64,000 bases of DNA, taken from contig NC_008381.1 of NCBI RefSeq assembly GCF_000009265.1, forward strand, positions 62,001 through 126,000, read 5' to 3'. The notes under the pieces are model-generated. The model was not told the origin of the DNA. It saw only the letters and a list, made by a program, of their open reading frames with translations, and did not search any database. The position numbers and the translations under genes are program-made. Positions within the stretch are counted from its first letter, which is position 1. Every line of letters starts with the position of its first letter. Source of the stretch: Rhizobium johnstonii 3841. GTDB taxonomy: Bacteria > Pseudomonadota > Alphaproteobacteria > Rhizobiales > Rhizobiaceae. Positions 1 to 8,918 of this stretch are shown here, in pieces.

Positions 1-285
1 GATGCCCACAACGTTGCCGGCATTATGAGTTGCGCCGAAAATGATCGGCTTCAGGAGGTTGACGAAATTCAGGTCCCCTTCAGGCCCGAGATACCGCTTG
101 CTGTCCTGGGTCTCGAGGAGCTGCTTTTCAGCGAGCTTGACGGCCCGCATGACTGGTGTTCGCCCCTGTTCGTCTCTGTAGACGCCGACGCCGAGGTCGA
201 CTTTGTAGCCTCTTGGATCGGCCTGAAACGCTTTGATGAGCGCAAGTAGGCTGTCGGCTGGTTGCGCGGTGAGTTTCTCAAACAT
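1..285 (-). CDS. Aromatic/aspartate aminotransferase, N-terminal part (runs off the window)
   Basis: The minus strand encodes an open frame starting MFEKLTAQPADSLLALIKAF, with the family stretch DLGVGVYRDEQGRTPV and then SKRYLGPEGD and NAGNVVG. This is the start of a class I PLP-dependent aminotransferase of the TyrB/AspC type, which moves the amino group between aspartate or aromatic amino acids and 2-oxo acids. About 95 of roughly 390 residues are present; the PLP lysine lies outside the window. The start is supported by a strong ribosome site (AGGAGG, 8 bases upstream). It is divergent from the Lrp-type regulator next door, which may control it. The exact substrate cannot be read from this fragment. 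Confidence 0.85.
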   Translation of the reverse strand, partial: MFEKLTAQPADSLLALIKAFQADPRGYKVDLGVGVYRDEQGRTPVMRAVKLAEKQLLETQDSKRYLGPEGDLNFVNLLKPIIFGATHNAGNVVGI

Positions 286-418
286 GTTGTCTACCTCCTA
301 AGAACGTGGCGTAAGCCTACAGGCGCTTTGGTGAGGTTTGTTTGCAATTTTCGACACACTGAGATATTATCGTGCATGGAAATCACCACGTTTCCGCCAA
401 ATATGCAGATATTTCGAC

Positions 419-907
419 ATGACATCAAAGTCACACCCTCTAGATCTGTTCGATGTCCGTCTTCTCGCGGCCATTCAAAGCAATGCTGAGCTGACACAGA
501 CTGAGCTGTCGCAAGTCGTCAATCTGTCAGCAGCTCAATGTTCGCGGCGGCTTGACCGGCTGAGAAGTGAGGGTCTGATCCAGAACGTTGTAGCGATCTT
601 GAACCCAGAGAAACTCGGTTTTTCCGTAGTCGCGCACACGTTGGTTAGTCTTCGGTCCCACACGGAGGAAGGGAATGCTCAACTGCATCGCTTCATCGAA
701 ACAGCACCTGAGATTCTGGAATGCTATTCCCAGACGGGCGATGCGGATTTCCTGATGAAGATCGTGGCTAGCGACCTTGACCACCTCAGCATCTTTTTGG
801 AACGTATGATCAAGGTCACGGGTGGACTAGCGTCGGTCACCTCGAGCATCGTGCTGCGGACCATTAAGAAGAGCACTGAACTCCCGTTGCAGATTATTCA
901 GACCTAG
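419..907 (+). CDS. Lrp/AsnC-family transcriptional regulator
   Basis: The protein of 162 residues starting MTSKSHPLDLFDVRLLAAIQ has the classic Lrp layout: an N-terminal winged helix-turn-helix (AELTQTELSQVVNLSAAQCSRRLDRLRSEGLI, roughly residues 24-55) and a C-terminal RAM ligand-binding domain with the typical CYSQTGDADFLMKIVASDL. The frame is open 27 codons further upstream, but those residues do not look Lrp-like and the chosen ATG gives the normal family length. Regulators of this class sense amino acids and commonly control the divergent gene; here that is the aminotransferase, which is inference from position. Confidence 0.85.
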   Translation: MTSKSHPLDLFDVRLLAAIQSNAELTQTELSQVVNLSAAQCSRRLDRLRSEGLIQNVVAILNPEKLGFSVVAHTLVSLRSHTEEGNAQLHRFIETAPEILECYSQTGDADFLMKIVASDLDHLSIFLERMIKVTGGLASVTSSIVLRTIKKSTELPLQIIQT

Positions 908-916
908 CGGGATCAA

Positions 917-1267
917 CTACAACGACAAAAGCAGGCTATCGGCTACCTTCGATATCGCTACCCGATCTGCGATTGCGATGACAAAACCGGACGCCATAAC
1001 CATTCCGGCGATTGAAGCTGCCGGAAGAAGATAGCGCCTTCTCCGCCAAAGCGACGGCTCAAGCGCGAATTTGGTGAATGCAATTGTCATAAGAATCATC
1101 CCGACGACTGCTGGAGCGATCGTTACAGAAAGAGCATCCGGACGATAAGCCAGTATGAATGAGCATATTGTAAGGATAGCCGATGCGACGAGCAGCAGAA
1201 GAAAACACAGCAATCCGTCTTGCTTCAGAGCGAGACGGTCCGCCTTGGATTTTTCAGGATACGACAT
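917..1267 (-). CDS. Small integral membrane protein, function unknown
   Basis: 116 residues with four probable membrane spans: LLCFLLLLVASAILTICSFI, ALSVTIAPAVVGMILMTIAF, a span around YLLPAASIAGMVMASGFVIA, and a short hydrophobic end. Charged ends and the RRRR cluster between spans 2 and 3 suggest cytoplasmic loops. It lies directly after the truncated aldolase gene on the same strand (the stop of one and the start of the other meet at position 1267), so it was probably the last gene of that operon. I do not recognise the family. Confidence 0.5.
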   Translation of the reverse strand: MSYPEKSKADRLALKQDGLLCFLLLLVASAILTICSFILAYRPDALSVTIAPAVVGMILMTIAFTKFALEPSLWRRRRYLLPAASIAGMVMASGFVIAIADRVAISKVADSLLLSL

Positions 1268-1863
1268 CAGTACACGCTCCCTGAGCTGGCAGAACCCTGG
1301 CTGGAGACGGTGCGATTGAATTCTTCAATCAACCGCGTCGTGGCGTTCGCGAACAAGGTGACGTCATTTCCAATGGCAACAAATGTTGCGCCGAGATCTA
1401 CGTATCGTCTGGCAAGTGACAGATCGGCAGTCAAAATTCCTGCAGCTTTTCCATGGGACTGGATGCGCTTGAGAGCCTTCTCAACTTCTTTTTGAACTTC
1501 CGGGGCTCCCGGCTTACCGAGATGGCCCATGTCAGCTGCAAGATCAGCCGGGCCGATAAATATGCCGTCGACGCCGTCGATCGATGCGATTTCATCGAGC
1601 GCGGCCAGGCCTGCGCGGCTTTCGATCTGAAGCAAGAGACAGATTTCGTCGTTTGCCGTCTGGAGGTAGTCCGGAATCCGGTTGAAGCGTGAGGCACGAG
1701 CCAGCGCTGCACCAACGCCCCGGACCCCGCGTGGGGGATAAGACACGGCTTTCACCAAATTCTCGGCCACCTCTTTGCTGTCAACCATCGGGATCAGGAG
1801 TGTTTGCGCGCCGATGTCGAGCAGCTGTTTTATGATGTACGTCTCGCCGATTGGCGGCCGGAT
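1267..1863 (-). pseudogene. HpcH/HpaI-type aldolase, 5' end deleted
   Basis: The translated C-terminal two thirds match the 4-hydroxy-2-oxo-acid aldolase family (class II, metal-dependent): IKQLLDIGAQTLLIPMVDS, YPPRGVRGVGAALARASRFN, DGVDGIFIGPADLAADMGHL and GDV near the end. Normal enzymes have about 80 more residues at the N-terminus; homology stops around RPPIGET at 1863, where sequence of an aldehyde dehydrogenase begins on the other strand. The frame stays open further but those codons are antisense to that gene. The enzyme class cleaves 2-oxo acids to pyruvate and an aldehyde, consistent with the dehydrogenase fragment beside it. Confidence 0.8.
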
Positions 1864-2844
1864 ACGCCCTGGAACTGGCCGTTGATGATTGCGATCTGGC
1901 ACATTGTACCGGCCATACGAACCGGGAACGCCGTTGTGATCAAGCCCTCCCCGCTCACCCCGCTGTCCACCATCCGGATGATCGAACTGCTCAACACAGT
2001 TCTACCCGCAGGTGTGTTGAATTGCGTGACGGGTGAAAACGACATCGGGGCCGCGATGTCCTCCCACCCTGGTATTGCCAAGATCGTTTTCACGGGCTCG
2101 ACCGAGACCGGCAAAAAAATCATGGCAGGCGCTGCGGCGACATTGAAACGCCTGACTCTTGAACTCGGTGGTAATGATGCCGGCATTGTCCTGCCCGATT
2201 GCGATCCCCGCCAGATTGCCGAGGGACTATTCTGGGGCGCTTTCATCAATGGCGGGCAAACCTGTGCGGCATTGAAGAGACTTTATGTTCACGAGGACAT
2301 CTACGAGGACGTTTGCCGCGAGCTGACAAGCTTTGCAGCGACAGTCAAAGTCGGTGATGGACTTTCGGAAGATAGTGTCCTGGGTCCGGTCCAGAACCGC
2401 ATGCAGTACCAGAAGGTCAAAGACCTGGTGAACGACGCGAAGGGGCGTGGCGGGCGCATTCTCATTGGAGGGAATTCTGACGACAACGCTCCTGGGAATT
2501 TCTATCCCGTGACGCTGGTCGCGGACCTTAATAACGGTGATCGTCTGGTGGACGAGGAACAGTTTGGGCCGGCTCTCCCGATCATCAAGTATTCTGATCT
2601 CGACGAAGTCATCAGGCGCGCGAATGACAACCCCAACGGTCTTGGTGGTTCCGTCTGGGGCAGAGACATTGCAAAAGCAAAGAAAGTGGCAAGCCAACTG
2701 GAATGTGGATCCGTATGGATCAACAAGCATGGGGCTATCCAGCCGAACGTGCCGTTCGGTGGCGTGAAGGGCTCCGGTCTGGGCGTAGAATTTGCTGAAG
2801 ATGGCCTGGCGGAATACACGACGATCCAGGTCATTTTTCAGTAA
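1863..2844 (+). pseudogene. NAD(P)-dependent aldehyde dehydrogenase, 5' end deleted
   Basis: From TPWNWPLMIAIWHIVPAIRTGN onward the frame reads as an aldehyde dehydrogenase: FTGSTETGKKIM (cofactor site), LELGGNDAGIVL (with the general-base Glu), NGGQTCAALKRLYVH (catalytic Cys), EEQFGPALPI and the C-terminal PFGGVKGSGLG. The first ~150 residues of the ~480-residue family are missing and the join with the divergent aldolase fragment lies at about 1863. A start codon at 1804 keeps the frame open through antisense aldolase sequence, but that extension is not native. An enzyme without the N-terminal half of its Rossmann domain is unlikely to work. Confidence 0.8.
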
Positions 2845-2860
2845 GAGCCTGGAGCGCGAG

Positions 2861-2900
2861 AAAAGAAAGGGACGCCGGCGAACCCGGCGTCCCTTTTCTT
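2861..2900. terminator. Bidirectional intrinsic terminator
   Basis: A 13-bp GC-rich inverted repeat (AAAGGGACGCCGG ... CCGGCGTCCCTTT) with a short loop has an A-rich left flank and a T-rich right flank. It sits between the converging ends of the aldehyde dehydrogenase remnant (plus) and the ABC ATPase remnant (minus), so it can stop transcription from both sides. Confidence 0.85.
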
Positions 2901-3289
2901 ATGTTGTTCCGGGATCGAAGGCTCCGAATTCTACCGATAGGAGACCTGTGTCCGCCAGTTTGGCTTCAAGCGATCTCAGATAGGAAACGTTGAGCACGTT
3001 CGGTCTTTGGGTGGTCGAGGAATCGTTCGAAAGCCCCTCCTCGATGATTTCACCGCTTTCGAGAAACACGATGTGGTTGCCGACTGCCCGCGCAAAGCCC
3101 ATTTCGTGCGTGACTACGACCATGGTCATGCCTTCTTTGGCGAGATCTTGCATCACCGCCAAAAAACTTCCTCGCAACTCGGGATCAAGGGCGGACGTGG
3201 GTTCATCGAACATCATCGCCGGGTTTGGTGGCGATTGCACGTGCAATCGCAACCCGCTGCTTCTGACCGCCCGACAGTTGCCCGGGGTA
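2899..3289 (-). pseudogene. Polar amino-acid ABC transporter ATPase (GlnQ type), 3' half only, frameshifted
   Basis: Minus-strand codons from 3289 read YPGQLSGGQKQRVAIARAIA (the ABC signature) and then shift frame at about 3225 into MMFDEPTSALDPEL (Walker B) and VVVTHEMGFARAVGNHIVFL. The Walker A half is absent: at 3289 the sequence changes into a flavin monooxygenase fragment on the opposite strand. It is therefore both truncated and frameshifted. The intact relative of this protein at 10911-11696 shows what the complete form looks like. Confidence 0.75.
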
Positions 3290-3441
3290 AGTTCGCCTCC
3301 CTTTTCATCGCCGACGGTCTCTCAATCATCAACCATCCTTGGAAAGGGCTGAGTTGGCTGTTCGAGCCTCTGACGCTTCTTTCCGCCCTTGCAGTGGCAA
3401 CGAAGGACGTCGGCCTTATCGCAACTGCTTCGGGGACGATC
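3289..3441 (+). pseudogene. Fragment of an FMN-dependent luciferase-like monooxygenase (NtaA/SnaA type)
   Basis: About 50 codons read KFASLFIADGLSI ... EPLTLLSALAVATKDVGLIA followed by TASGT. This block (ADG ... EPLTLLSALA ... IGLIATAST) is characteristic of two-component flavin monooxygenases that open or desulfurise small organic substrates. Both ends are cut: the left by the ABC ATPase remnant, the right by the permease remnant. The fragment has no start or stop of its own and cannot be functional. Confidence 0.55.
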
Positions 3442-4259
3442 TCCATGGTTGCCGCTCATATCGCCCGTGGTGGTGATTGTGGTGCTGCCTTTCATCGCAA
3501 GCCTGGTGCTCATGACCTCTTTCGGCTTTTGGGGGGCAGTCGGCCGGCCTGGAAGTCTGGGTCAGGTTCTTGACGGATCATTCTCTTGGAAAGTCATCTG
3601 GACAACGTTCTGGCTTGCTGCCCGGGCGACCTTCTTCTGTCTTCTGATAGGCTACCCGATTGCTTTTGCGTTAAACAACCTGAAATCGCCGATGGCACGC
3701 GGGCTTGCCTTTACCGTCCTTTTCACGCCTCTCCCGATGAGCGTGATCGTGCGGGCCTATGGATGGATGGTGCTTCTTTCCAGCCAGGGGCTGGTGAACT
3801 CGCTTCTTGGGTATATCGGAATCGGTCCCTTTCGCCTGATGCTAAACGATTTCGGTGCTCTGATTGCAATGGCACATGTCATGCTGCCGTCTGCGGTGCT
3901 GCCGCTGTTAAGTTCCATCAATCAATTGCCGCCGAGCGGAATCGAAGCGGCGAGAGACCTTGGGGCTAGCCCCCCCGTTCAGGTTTTGGTTCGCGTCATA
4001 TTTCCGTTGACTTTGCCGGGAATCCTATCCGCAATTGAAATCGTGTTCGCGCTGTCTGCCTCAGCCTTCGTAACACCAACCATTCTCGGCGGCGGACGCG
4101 TCCTGACGCTGCCCCGCCTGATCTACGACAATATAGGCAGCCTCGACTGGGGCTCTGGCGGCCGTTCAGAGCTTTATGCTCCTCGGCATTACCGTGCTGG
4201 TTCTTCTCAGCATTCGACGCCTCGGTCGACTTTGCCGCTACGACGGAGCGAGAGATTGA
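3438..4259 (+). pseudogene. Polyamine-type ABC transporter permease 1 (PotB-like), truncated and frameshifted
   Basis: Homology starts at SPWLPLISPVVVIVVLPFIA and runs through several membrane spans with the permease signature IEAARDLGASPPVQVLVRVI (EAA loop that docks the ATPase). Near 4150 (after SLDWG) the frame shifts; the continuation in the next frame reads ALAAVQSFMLLGITVLVLLS and ends at the TGA at 4257-4259. The original N-terminus is missing. The stop overlaps the start of permease 2, the normal potB-potC arrangement. Confidence 0.7.
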
Positions 4260-5055
4260 AACATACGGTCCTCAATATCTTGCTTGTCGCGACCCTCGTC
4301 TTCATGGCCGCCCCCATTCTGGTCGTGGTCATCAATGCATTCAATATCAGTGCCTATAACGCATGGCCGCCACCAGGCTGACGCTGTCGTGGTTCCAAAA
4401 GGCGCTATCCACTGCAGGGTTCATCACCGGGCTCTGGAGGTCGCTGACTGTTGCGATCTTTGCGACCCTGACAATTATCCTGATCGGAATACCTACTGCC
4501 TACGCGATCTCGCGCTTCCGTTTCCATGGGTGCGAACTTTTGCGGGCAATCCTCCTTGCTCCGCTTGTCGTGCCGAGGGTCGTGCTGGGTTTCGGACTTT
4601 TCGTCCTGTTCGTGACAACGAGGTCCCAGCTATTCGGCACGCTTCCGGGCATTGCACTAGCACACGTAATCCTGGTCGTCCCTTTCGTCGGGGTGATATT
4701 TCTCGCGGCCCTGGAAGAGGTAGCTCCAACACTTGAAGAGGCCGCGCGCGACCTCGGTGCCGGCCCGATCCGTACGTTCTTTCTGGTGACGTTGCCACAA
4801 ATGCGCATCGCGCTGCTTTCAGCTTCGTTCTTCTGCTTCATCACATCTGTCGATGAAGTCGAAACTACGCTTTTTCTGGTCCAGCCCGCAGTGAAGACCT
4901 TGCCTGTTGCGCTCTATCATTATCTCGAATCCCGGCAGGATCCGACTATTGCTGCGGTCTTCAGCTTAATGATCGCGATTGCTTTCGCTTTCATCCAAGC
5001 CGGCATCAATCTGTCCAACGGACAATTTTGGAAGCGAATATTTGGGGCTCGATAG
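4256..5055 (+). pseudogene. Polyamine-type ABC transporter permease 2 (PotC-like), frameshifted
   Basis: A TTG start at 4256 overlaps the stop of permease 1 and begins LKHTVLNILLVATLVFMAAP, a typical first membrane span. At about 4375 (after AYNAWPPPG) the frame is lost and resumes as LTLSWFQKALSTAGFITGLW. The remainder is well conserved: LEEAARDLGAGPIRTFFLVT (EAA loop) and FITSVDEVETTLFL. Apart from this one-base slip the gene is of normal length, so it is a recent pseudogene or contains a sequence error. ATPase and binding protein partners are not adjacent. Confidence 0.7.
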
Positions 5056-5060
5056 GGAGA

Positions 5061-5078
5061 GATCTAAGCGCTTAGATC
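5061..5078. repeat. Perfect 18-bp palindrome
   Basis: GATCTAAGCGCTTAGATC reads the same on both strands, six bases after the stop of permease 2, and overlaps the terminator hairpin that follows. It may simply add to the terminator or mark an old recombination end. Confidence 0.6.
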
Positions 5079-5110
5079 GCTCCGCTACACCGCTGCGGGG
5101 CGATCTGTTT
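5074..5110 (+). terminator. Intrinsic terminator after the permease remnants
   Basis: AGATCGCTCCGC pairs with GCGGGGCGATCT (12 bp with one G-T pair) across a 9-base loop and is followed by GTTTT. It is correctly placed to end the permease transcript. The interval up to 5373 holds no recognisable gene. Confidence 0.65.
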
Positions 5111-5373
5111 TCGGCCCAGGCGCTGAAGCGCCTTGACGCCTCCGTCGTCCATGCCGATCGACTTCCTGCGGGTGCCTATGGCTGCCCTGGTGGGTTCTGA
5201 TGCTTATGCCTAAGCCATCGACCTCCGGGTCTTTCCCGGCGGCGCGATTAATTGTTTTCGAACTATCGGGCGGTGATGGCGGAGCGGCGCGCGGCGATCG
5301 CATGAGAGGGCGCATTGGATTTTTTTTCGCAATTCCGCACGCAAAATCGCTCCGCAGTTATGCTGGAATTGCT

Positions 5374-5781
5374 TTAGATTTTGCTGAACCTGATGTCCTG
5401 CGCGCCCTCCCAAAGCACTTTCCTTCCCAGTGCGGGGAGCTGGTCGAGCCCTTCCGTGATGGTCAGGAAATGGTTGCCGGCAAGCTGGCCCATCTTGCTG
5501 GCAAAGTTGACGCCGCCATAGGCAAGCAGGATTTCGGTTTCGCTGAAGCCGCCGGGATAAAGGATGAACTGTCCGGGCGCCGGATAGCTCGTGGCGTTTT
5601 CAAATCCCAGGCCAAGATCGGTATCACCTAGAGGAATCCAACATCCCTCTCCGCTCCAGCGTACATGAATGATGCGCTCTGCGTATGGCAGCAGTTCCAG
5701 GAACCGAGCGCATGTCTTTGGCGCCGCTTCGATCTCCAGACGTGCTCTGAAGGTGAGGTCTGCTGCTTGTATCTCAATCAT
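5374..5781 (-). CDS. DUF3830-family protein
   Basis: 135 residues matching the cyclophilin-like DUF3830 family: APKTCARFLELLPYAERIIH, RWSGEGCWIPLGDTDLGLGF, SYPAPGQFILYPGGFSETEI and FASKMGQLAGNHFLTI. Proteins of this family are small, have no assigned reaction, and are usually found in operons for uptake and hydrolysis of small amides or N-heterocycles. Here it is the last gene of the minus-strand operon that begins with the binding protein at 13245. Length is normal and there is no sign of damage. Confidence 0.75.
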   Translation of the reverse strand: MIEIQAADLTFRARLEIEAAPKTCARFLELLPYAERIIHVRWSGEGCWIPLGDTDLGLGFENATSYPAPGQFILYPGGFSETEILLAYGGVNFASKMGQLAGNHFLTITEGLDQLPALGRKVLWEGAQDIRFSKI

Positions 5782-5798
5782 TTCGTGCTCTCTTTCAG

Positions 5799-6539
5799 TC
5801 AGAATTTTGCCGATGGTCGCAAACGCTTTTGGCCCGCCTGCGCGGCCCGCAGGTCGCTCAGCGCGGAAATCACGGCTTCGCAGGTCGCCTTGTTGTGTGC
5901 ATCAAGCCGTTCCATCAATTCCGCCTGGTCATGGCGACGCAAGGCGTCCATGAAGTCAGTGTGTTCGACCAGCGACTGGTCCCATCGCTCATGACCGTAA
6001 TTGGCCATGGTTCTTGCCCGGTAGACCTTCTTGGACAGTGCCTCATAGGTATCCTGCAGCGATCTGTTGCGGGTGAGCGCCGACATCCGCCGATGGATCT
6101 CCTGGTTGATCTTGAAATAACCGACCCTATCCTCGGCCGCATGGCGGCGCGCCAGTTCCAGATGCATTGCCTGCATTTCCAGATGCTCGCTCGGTACCAT
6201 CCGTTCGATCATAAGTTGGCCTATCAATCGTTCGATGCCGCCGAGTAGTTCAAAGACCTCGGCCACTTCGCCGACGTCGACTTCCGAAACCCGCGCACCG
6301 TGATTAGCCTTCCAAACCAGCCATCCATCCGCCGCCAATACCTTGAGCGCCTCGCGCAGCGGGGTTCGCGACACGCCGAAGTGCTCGCAAAGCTGGATCT
6401 CCGGCATGCGGCTGCCGGGCGGAAGTTCCCCTTCTTGGATCATCTCCGTCAGACGCGCGACGAGATCCTCATGCAAGGTCAGGCGCTTTGTAGGCTGAGA
6501 ATTCCATGTCCTGGATTTCTCTTGCGGGTCTATTGGCAT
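5799..6539 (-). CDS. GntR-family (FadR/FCD subgroup) transcriptional regulator
   Basis: 246 residues. An N-terminal winged helix (LVARLTEMIQEGELPPGSRM, then CEHFGVSRTPLREALKVLAA, about residues 28-75) is followed by an all-helical FCD ligand domain containing HTDFMDALRRHDQAELMERL. It lies inside the catabolic operon it presumably controls, 17 bp from the DUF3830 gene and 37 bp from the amidohydrolase gene. FCD regulators generally respond to an organic-acid-type substrate or intermediate; the effector here is unknown. A candidate operator lies upstream of the first gene of the operon (13296-13312). Confidence 0.85.
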   Translation of the reverse strand: MPIDPQEKSRTWNSQPTKRLTLHEDLVARLTEMIQEGELPPGSRMPEIQLCEHFGVSRTPLREALKVLAADGWLVWKANHGARVSEVDVGEVAEVFELLGGIERLIGQLMIERMVPSEHLEMQAMHLELARRHAAEDRVGYFKINQEIHRRMSALTRNRSLQDTYEALSKKVYRARTMANYGHERWDQSLVEHTDFMDALRRHDQAELMERLDAHNKATCEAVISALSDLRAAQAGQKRLRPSAKF

Positions 6540-6576
6540 GCACTACCCTCAAAACATGTTGGGACGTTCATAGCAT

Positions 6577-8097
6577 TCAGGACAAGATATCGGGAACGCG
6601 GGTGTCGGCCGTCAGGCGGCTGTAAAATGCAGTCAGGTAAGGCTTCAGCCTTTCGGTGAACTGGACGTCCTCAGGGCGTTCGGGCAGTCTTGCCGCCTTT
6701 GCTGCGGCGGCTGCCCGGCGCGCCACCTCGCCCGCATCGAGCGCGGTGAGCACGCCATCGCGGTAGAGGATTTTGCCGGCCACCATCGTCAGACGTGCGT
6801 CGACACCTCGGCCCCGCGCGACGAGCGCCTCGATGATCGGCATGTCCTCGTCGAGATAGACGCCCCTGGTGTGGGCGAGCGAGAAGGCAGTGAGATCGGC
6901 AAACCAGCCGTTTTCCAACCTGCCGATACGTCCATCAAATCCCGCGATGGCGGCCCCTGATGTCGTCAGCATCTCGATGACCTGTCTGGCCGAGGGCTTT
7001 GGCGGCGATGTCCAGTTGCGCCGCCCCGTCAGCATGGAGGCTACCCGAGCTTCGGAAAAGAGGTCTTCGTCATCCATGACGCTGGAATTGTCACTGCCCA
7101 CGCCCACGCGGACTCCGCTTGCGATCAGGGCCGGCACCGGAGCGGTGGCGTCGCAGAGCCTGAGATTGGAGCCGGGATTGGTCGCGACCATTGCGTTGCC
7201 TTGCGCAAGGATTTCGATATCGTCAGGGGTGAGGAACACGCCATGCGCGATGACGGTCTTGGACCCGATTGCGCCAAGTGCTGCCAGATGACGCATGGTC
7301 CCTTCGGGATAGAGGTAACGGCAGGCCGCGTATTGCCCAGTGGTTTCCAGCGCATGGATGTGGAGACCGATATCGCGGCGGCGTGCGTCCGCGGCAGTGG
7401 CGGCAAACAGCGGATCGGTAACCCATTGAGGCCCCGACGGACCATAGCAGAACGAGACCAGGTCGTTCTGTCCGAAGTCTGCGAGCAGCCGATCCAGGAG
7501 AGCCGACGTTGCGGTAAAGTCTTTTTCATAAGGCGTATCGTTGCGTTCTCGCAGGCGGTTCGCCAGATCGTCTGGCAATCCGGCAAGAAACTCGGCTTCC
7601 GCTTCCTGCGGAAAAACAATGTTGCCCTGGTCGCAGACACCAATGGCGATGCAGGCTCGTAACCCGGCCGCGCCATACCCGGCAATGCTGCCCCGCAACT
7701 CGGCTTCGTAATTCCCTGTCCCATAGGCCAGATCGGCATGCACGGCACAGGTGACGCCGTTCTTCAACATCTCCGCTGATGCCAGGGTTCCTATGGCCCC
7801 AAGATCCGGCGAGCCGCGACTGCGTCTCTGCGCCATCCAATGTTCCAGACGCTGGTCGGGATAGCCAAGCTGGATTTGGCTGACGCCCCGGCCATGCTGA
7901 TGCGCGTTGACCAACCCAGGCATCAGGATCGCGTCCGGCAGATCGATGACCTCGGCATGCGGGTAGGCTGCTTCAAGTGCAGCGACAGGGCCGCTGTCGG
8001 CAATCAGCTTTCCGTCCACAACCAGCCCATGGCCCTGTTCCAGAGGAACATCGTGGCCGCGCAGCAGGTATTCCGGCTTCAGCAATATCGGTGTCAT
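6577..8097 (-). CDS. Metal-dependent amidohydrolase (ATZ/TRZ family)
   Basis: 506 residues of the amidohydrolase superfamily. Metal-site features are all visible: LMPGLVNAHQHGRG (HxH of strand 1), IGLHIHALETTGQY (His), KTVIAHGVFLTPDD (His) and VGVGSDNSSVMDD (Asp). Enzymes of this subgroup hydrolyse C-N bonds of amidines, aminated heterocycles or ring amides. It begins 4 bp after the stop of the Asp/Glu-racemase gene, so the two are probably co-translated. The exact substrate is unknown; a second relative in the operon (8919-10418) suggests two successive deamination or ring-opening steps. Confidence 0.85.
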   Translation of the reverse strand: MTPILLKPEYLLRGHDVPLEQGHGLVVDGKLIADSGPVAALEAAYPHAEVIDLPDAILMPGLVNAHQHGRGVSQIQLGYPDQRLEHWMAQRRSRGSPDLGAIGTLASAEMLKNGVTCAVHADLAYGTGNYEAELRGSIAGYGAAGLRACIAIGVCDQGNIVFPQEAEAEFLAGLPDDLANRLRERNDTPYEKDFTATSALLDRLLADFGQNDLVSFCYGPSGPQWVTDPLFAATAADARRRDIGLHIHALETTGQYAACRYLYPEGTMRHLAALGAIGSKTVIAHGVFLTPDDIEILAQGNAMVATNPGSNLRLCDATAPVPALIASGVRVGVGSDNSSVMDDEDLFSEARVASMLTGRRNWTSPPKPSARQVIEMLTTSGAAIAGFDGRIGRLENGWFADLTAFSLAHTRGVYLDEDMPIIEALVARGRGVDARLTMVAGKILYRDGVLTALDAGEVARRAAAAAKAARLPERPEDVQFTERLKPYLTAFYSRLTADTRVPDILS

Positions 8098-8100
8098 CGG

Positions 8101-8895
8101 CTAGTTTCCTTCGCGCATGGCGATGGGTTGGACGTTCTGGAACAGGCTGCCCCAGCCTTTTACCAAACCCGGATCGATTCCGGCCAGGAAGAGGGATTTC
8201 CATACGACGGCGGCGATGCTGTCATAAATGGGTATCCCGATTTCCTGCTCCATGCGATCGATTATGGGAGCGGCCCTAAAATTCGTGCACATCACCATGA
8301 TCGCGTCGGGTTTCTCCTTGGCGACGTCGCGGATGAGATCGGCAATCTGGTCTTCGCTCCACTGCGCAAAACTGTAGTTTCCGGGGTCGTCGAGGTGCCG
8401 CTCGATCGAGCAATCAATGCCCAGACCGGCGTAGTTCTCGATGATCTTTCGCTGGATTTCGGGTTGGTAGGGCGAGACAAGCGCTACCTTCCGGCAATTC
8501 GTGATCGATAGTATTTCGTTGATAGCCAATACCGATGTTGTCGCGGGAATGCCGGTGCGCTGGAAAATCTCAGCACAAAGTGCCTCATCATTGGCCTGTC
8601 CCAGCCAACTCCCCGAAGTCCCGCTCCAGCCGATCACATCGATCTTCGCGTCGGACAGCAATTCGGCTGCCTGAACGATATGAGATGTCTGAAACTGCAC
8701 GAGATCATGTGGTTCGAGCGAGATGCGCGTCACCCGAAATCTCTGGAAGTGACTGCTGACCGATGGGATATCGGCCGTCATGGCCACCGTGACCGGTTCC
8801 AGCACCGTGTTGGAGGATGGGGTCAGCATTCCCAGCCGTACCCGCTCATCCAAGGCGTTTCCTCTTGTAAAGCCGTCAGCATCGTGACTTGGCAT
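8101..8895 (-). CDS. Asp/Glu racemase superfamily enzyme (maleate isomerase / arylmalonate decarboxylase type)
   Basis: 264 residues starting MPSHDADGFTRGNALDERVR, chosen because AGGAGG precedes this ATG; the open frame upstream lies over the previous gene. The fold signature is visible: LGMLTPSSNTVLEPVT near the N-terminus, WSGTSGSWLG in the first half and IMVMCTNFRAAPIID in the second. Racemases and maleate isomerases use a Cys in both halves. Here the first position is not Cys (WSGTSGS) while the second is (MCTNF), the one-Cys pattern of arylmalonate decarboxylases. It may isomerise or decarboxylate the acid product of the neighbouring amidohydrolases; that is inference. Confidence 0.7.
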   Translation of the reverse strand: MPSHDADGFTRGNALDERVRLGMLTPSSNTVLEPVTVAMTADIPSVSSHFQRFRVTRISLEPHDLVQFQTSHIVQAAELLSDAKIDVIGWSGTSGSWLGQANDEALCAEIFQRTGIPATTSVLAINEILSITNCRKVALVSPYQPEIQRKIIENYAGLGIDCSIERHLDDPGNYSFAQWSEDQIADLIRDVAKEKPDAIMVMCTNFRAAPIIDRMEQEIGIPIYDSIAAVVWKSLFLAGIDPGLVKGWGSLFQNVQPIAMREGN

Positions 8896-8918
8896 GGGGG
8901 TTCCTCCTGACGATTTTT

